NCBI GenBank assembly: GCA_027031685.1
Contig: JALVPS010000302.1
Location: 1 to 13,347 of the forward strand
DNA: 13,347 bases
Direction of reading: 5' to 3'
Source of the DNA: Gammaproteobacteria bacterium
Lineage (GTDB): Bacteria; Pseudomonadota; Gammaproteobacteria; UWMA-0217
Each line of letters begins with the position of its first letter. The stretch's first letter is position 1. Shown here one piece after another: positions 12,218-13,347 of this stretch. The position numbers and the translations under genes were made by a program. Under the pieces are notes generated by a model. The model was not told the origin of the DNA, made no database searches, and was given only the letters and a program-made list of their open reading frames with translations.

Positions 12218-13347
12218 ATGAAGACGACACCGAATTCAATTTTCGCCGCCGGACCCGTGGCGGCGCCCTGTATCCCGCCGCCCGGCGGTCTGGTCGCGGC
12301 CCTGCTGCTGGTCGGCGCCCTCGGCCTGGCCCTGGGCGGCTGCAATTCCTCCGCCGCGGACGGGGCGCGCAGCGCCGATGCCAGCGTGACCGATCTGGCG
12401 CGCGAGGACGACGACCGCCAGTCCCGCCGCCTGCGCATTGAGGAGGCCAAGTGGAAGGACAAGAAGGCCAGGCTCAAGGTGAAGGGGCGCGCCACGCCGG
12501 GCGTGGAGGTCACTGTGCGCGACGGTGGCGGCCGTCTGCTGGGCCGCGTGCGCGCCGATGACGAGGGTGAGTGGAAACTGGAGCGGCGCGGCCTGGACCC
12601 GGCGCCCTGCACCGTGCGCGCCAGCCAGCCCGGCGGCGCCGTGGCCACGCGCAGCGTGAAGGACGCCCCGCGCGATTGCCGTGACAATGGCAGCGGCGGC
12701 GGTGGCGGCGATGACGACCACGGCGGTGGCAACACGGGTGGCGGCAACACCGGTGGCGGGAACACGGTGACGCAGGCCGCCTACCGCGTGCTGGCGGCCA
12801 ACGACCTGGGCATGCACTGCGCCGACAAGGACGGCCAGATCTTCAGCATTCTGCCGCCGTTCAACGTGGTGCACGCGCAGGTGGTCAAGACCGGCGCCGA
12901 GCCGCAGATTCTCGACGATGGCCGCGTGGAGGTGACCTACCGGGCGGCGGCCAACCCCGACGATCCGGCCGGGGCCAATTCCATCAACACCACCAGCGAG
13001 AACGGCCCGGGGATCTTCAAGGGCAACTTCTGGGCGCCCTTTGCCGGCGGCACCCTGGGCGGGGCCGCCTATGGGGTGCTCTATCCGGCCGGGGTGCTGG
13101 CCAGCTTCGAGCCCATTCCCGTCAACCTGGGCCTGCCGGTGCCCGACCCCGCCCAGCTGCCGGCCCTGGCGGCGGTGCAGCAGGCCATGCCCGGCAAGGG
13201 CAACACGCCGCAGCCCTTCGAGCGCTTCGACCGCGATCTGCACTTCTTCGCCAGCTTCCCCTTCGGCGGGGTGTTCCAGGGCGTGAACTGGTTCGCCGCC
13301 GACGGCATTCCGCTGCTGCCGGTGGACGATGCCGGGCGCGAGAACGC
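12218..13347 (+). CDS. Lipoprotein with Ig-like domain, glycine linker and a NDLGMHC domain (3' end outside window)
   Basis: 376 codons are visible with no stop. A hydrophobic stretch (24-40) ends in a lipobox, LGGC, giving lipidated Cys42, after an unusually long N-region of about 23 residues. Residues about 84-150 (LKVKGRATPGVEVTVRDGG, then GEWKLERRGL) look like a small beta-sandwich of the bacterial Ig/carboxypeptidase-regulatory kind. A low-complexity linker (about 157-184) contains GGGNT three times. Then comes a domain with NDLGMHCADKDG (195-206), FSILPPFNVVHAQVV (209-223) and SINTTSENG (255-263). I know this pattern from uncharacterised secreted proteins of proteobacteria but cannot assign a function. 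GGAG (12207-12210) lies seven bases before the ATG. Probably cell-surface or periplasmic, expressed from the palindrome-controlled promoter. Confidence 0.85.
   Translation, partial: MKTTPNSIFAAGPVAAPCIPPPGGLVAALLLVGALGLALGGCNSSAADGARSADASVTDLAREDDDRQSRRLRIEEAKWKDKKARLKVKGRATPGVEVTVRDGGGRLLGRVRADDEGEWKLERRGLDPAPCTVRASQPGGAVATRSVKDAPRDCRDNGSGGGGGDDDHGGGNTGGGNTGGGNTVTQAAYRVLAANDLGMHCADKDGQIFSILPPFNVVHAQVVKTGAEPQILDDGRVEVTYRAAANPDDPAGANSINTTSENGPGIFKGNFWAPFAGGTLGGAAYGVLYPAGVLASFEPIPVNLGLPVPDPAQLPALAAVQQAMPGKGNTPQPFERFDRDLHFFASFPFGGVFQGVNWFAADGIPLLPVDDAGREN
12722..12766 (+). repeat. Three 15-bp tandem repeats encoding GGGNT
   Basis: Units at 12722-12736, 12737-12751 and 12752-12766 each encode Gly-Gly-Gly-Asn-Thr (residues 169-183) with a few synonymous differences, e.g. 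GGCGGTGGCAACACG in the first. They form the flexible linker between the Ig-like domain and the NDLGMHC domain. The 15-bp period keeps the frame, so copy number can vary without breaking the gene. Confidence 0.85.

Noticed and set aside
11905..12441. Plus-strand frame crossing the divergent region, with an ATG at 12205
   Set aside because: It crosses the promoter and palindrome, and its translation downstream is Arg/Pro-rich noise. The ATG at 12218 in another frame has the better-placed ribosome-binding site and a signal sequence.
12236..13243. Minus-strand open frame opposite the lipoprotein gene
   Set aside because: The plus-strand frame from 12218 has a ribosome-binding site, lipobox and a recognisable domain. 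It shows no stop because it runs off the window.

Overview
The window is GC-rich (roughly two thirds G+C) bacterial chromosome with tightly packed genes on both strands. The gene set (a proline--tRNA ligase with an internal editing domain, peptide chain release factor 3, a DUF4124 protein, a CbiM-like permease of the COG3235 type, a DUF6502 protein, DsrE-type proteins) suggests a gammaproteobacterium. A sulfur-oxidising Chromatiales/Ectothiorhodospiraceae-like lineage is my guess, held loosely. I see no tRNA, rRNA, CRISPR array, insertion sequence or phage gene, so this looks like core chromosome with lineage-specific islands.

Left part (1-3680): the first codons of a leftward exported protein, then a rightward run of DUF4124 protein, MIF-like tautomerase, proS, and an unrecognised acidic 179-residue protein made of two copies of one ~52-residue helical unit. 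A hairpin with a T-run lies before the leftward release-factor gene. Middle (3681-6383): leftward prfC with its own TATAAT promoter, preceded by a terminator that closes a two-gene leftward unit encoding a CbiM-like permease and a HigA-type antitoxin with no HigB toxin beside it.

Centre (6393-8414): the most unusual part. Three rightward genes are joined by two ATGA overlaps: an ECF sigma factor, a single-pass membrane protein with an anti-sigma-like cytoplasmic end and a predicted periplasmic DsrE-like domain, and a secreted DsrE-like protein. The membrane-bound DsrE domain keeps a cysteine where the secreted one has glycine. This looks like a transmembrane signalling module in which a periplasmic DsrE pair could control the sigma factor. 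A perfect intrinsic terminator ends the unit, after a short stretch that can fold.

Right part (8415-13347): a palindrome-rich stretch and promoter lead to a large membrane PAS-GGDEF-EAL protein. Its ribosome-binding site sits in a hairpin loop that matches the CsrA/RsmA target consensus. A convergent DUF6502 gene follows. Divergent from it is a lipoprotein gene cut by the window end, and a near-perfect 33-bp palindrome overlaps the lipoprotein gene's sigma70-type promoter. DUF6502 is a candidate regulator of that palindrome (inference).
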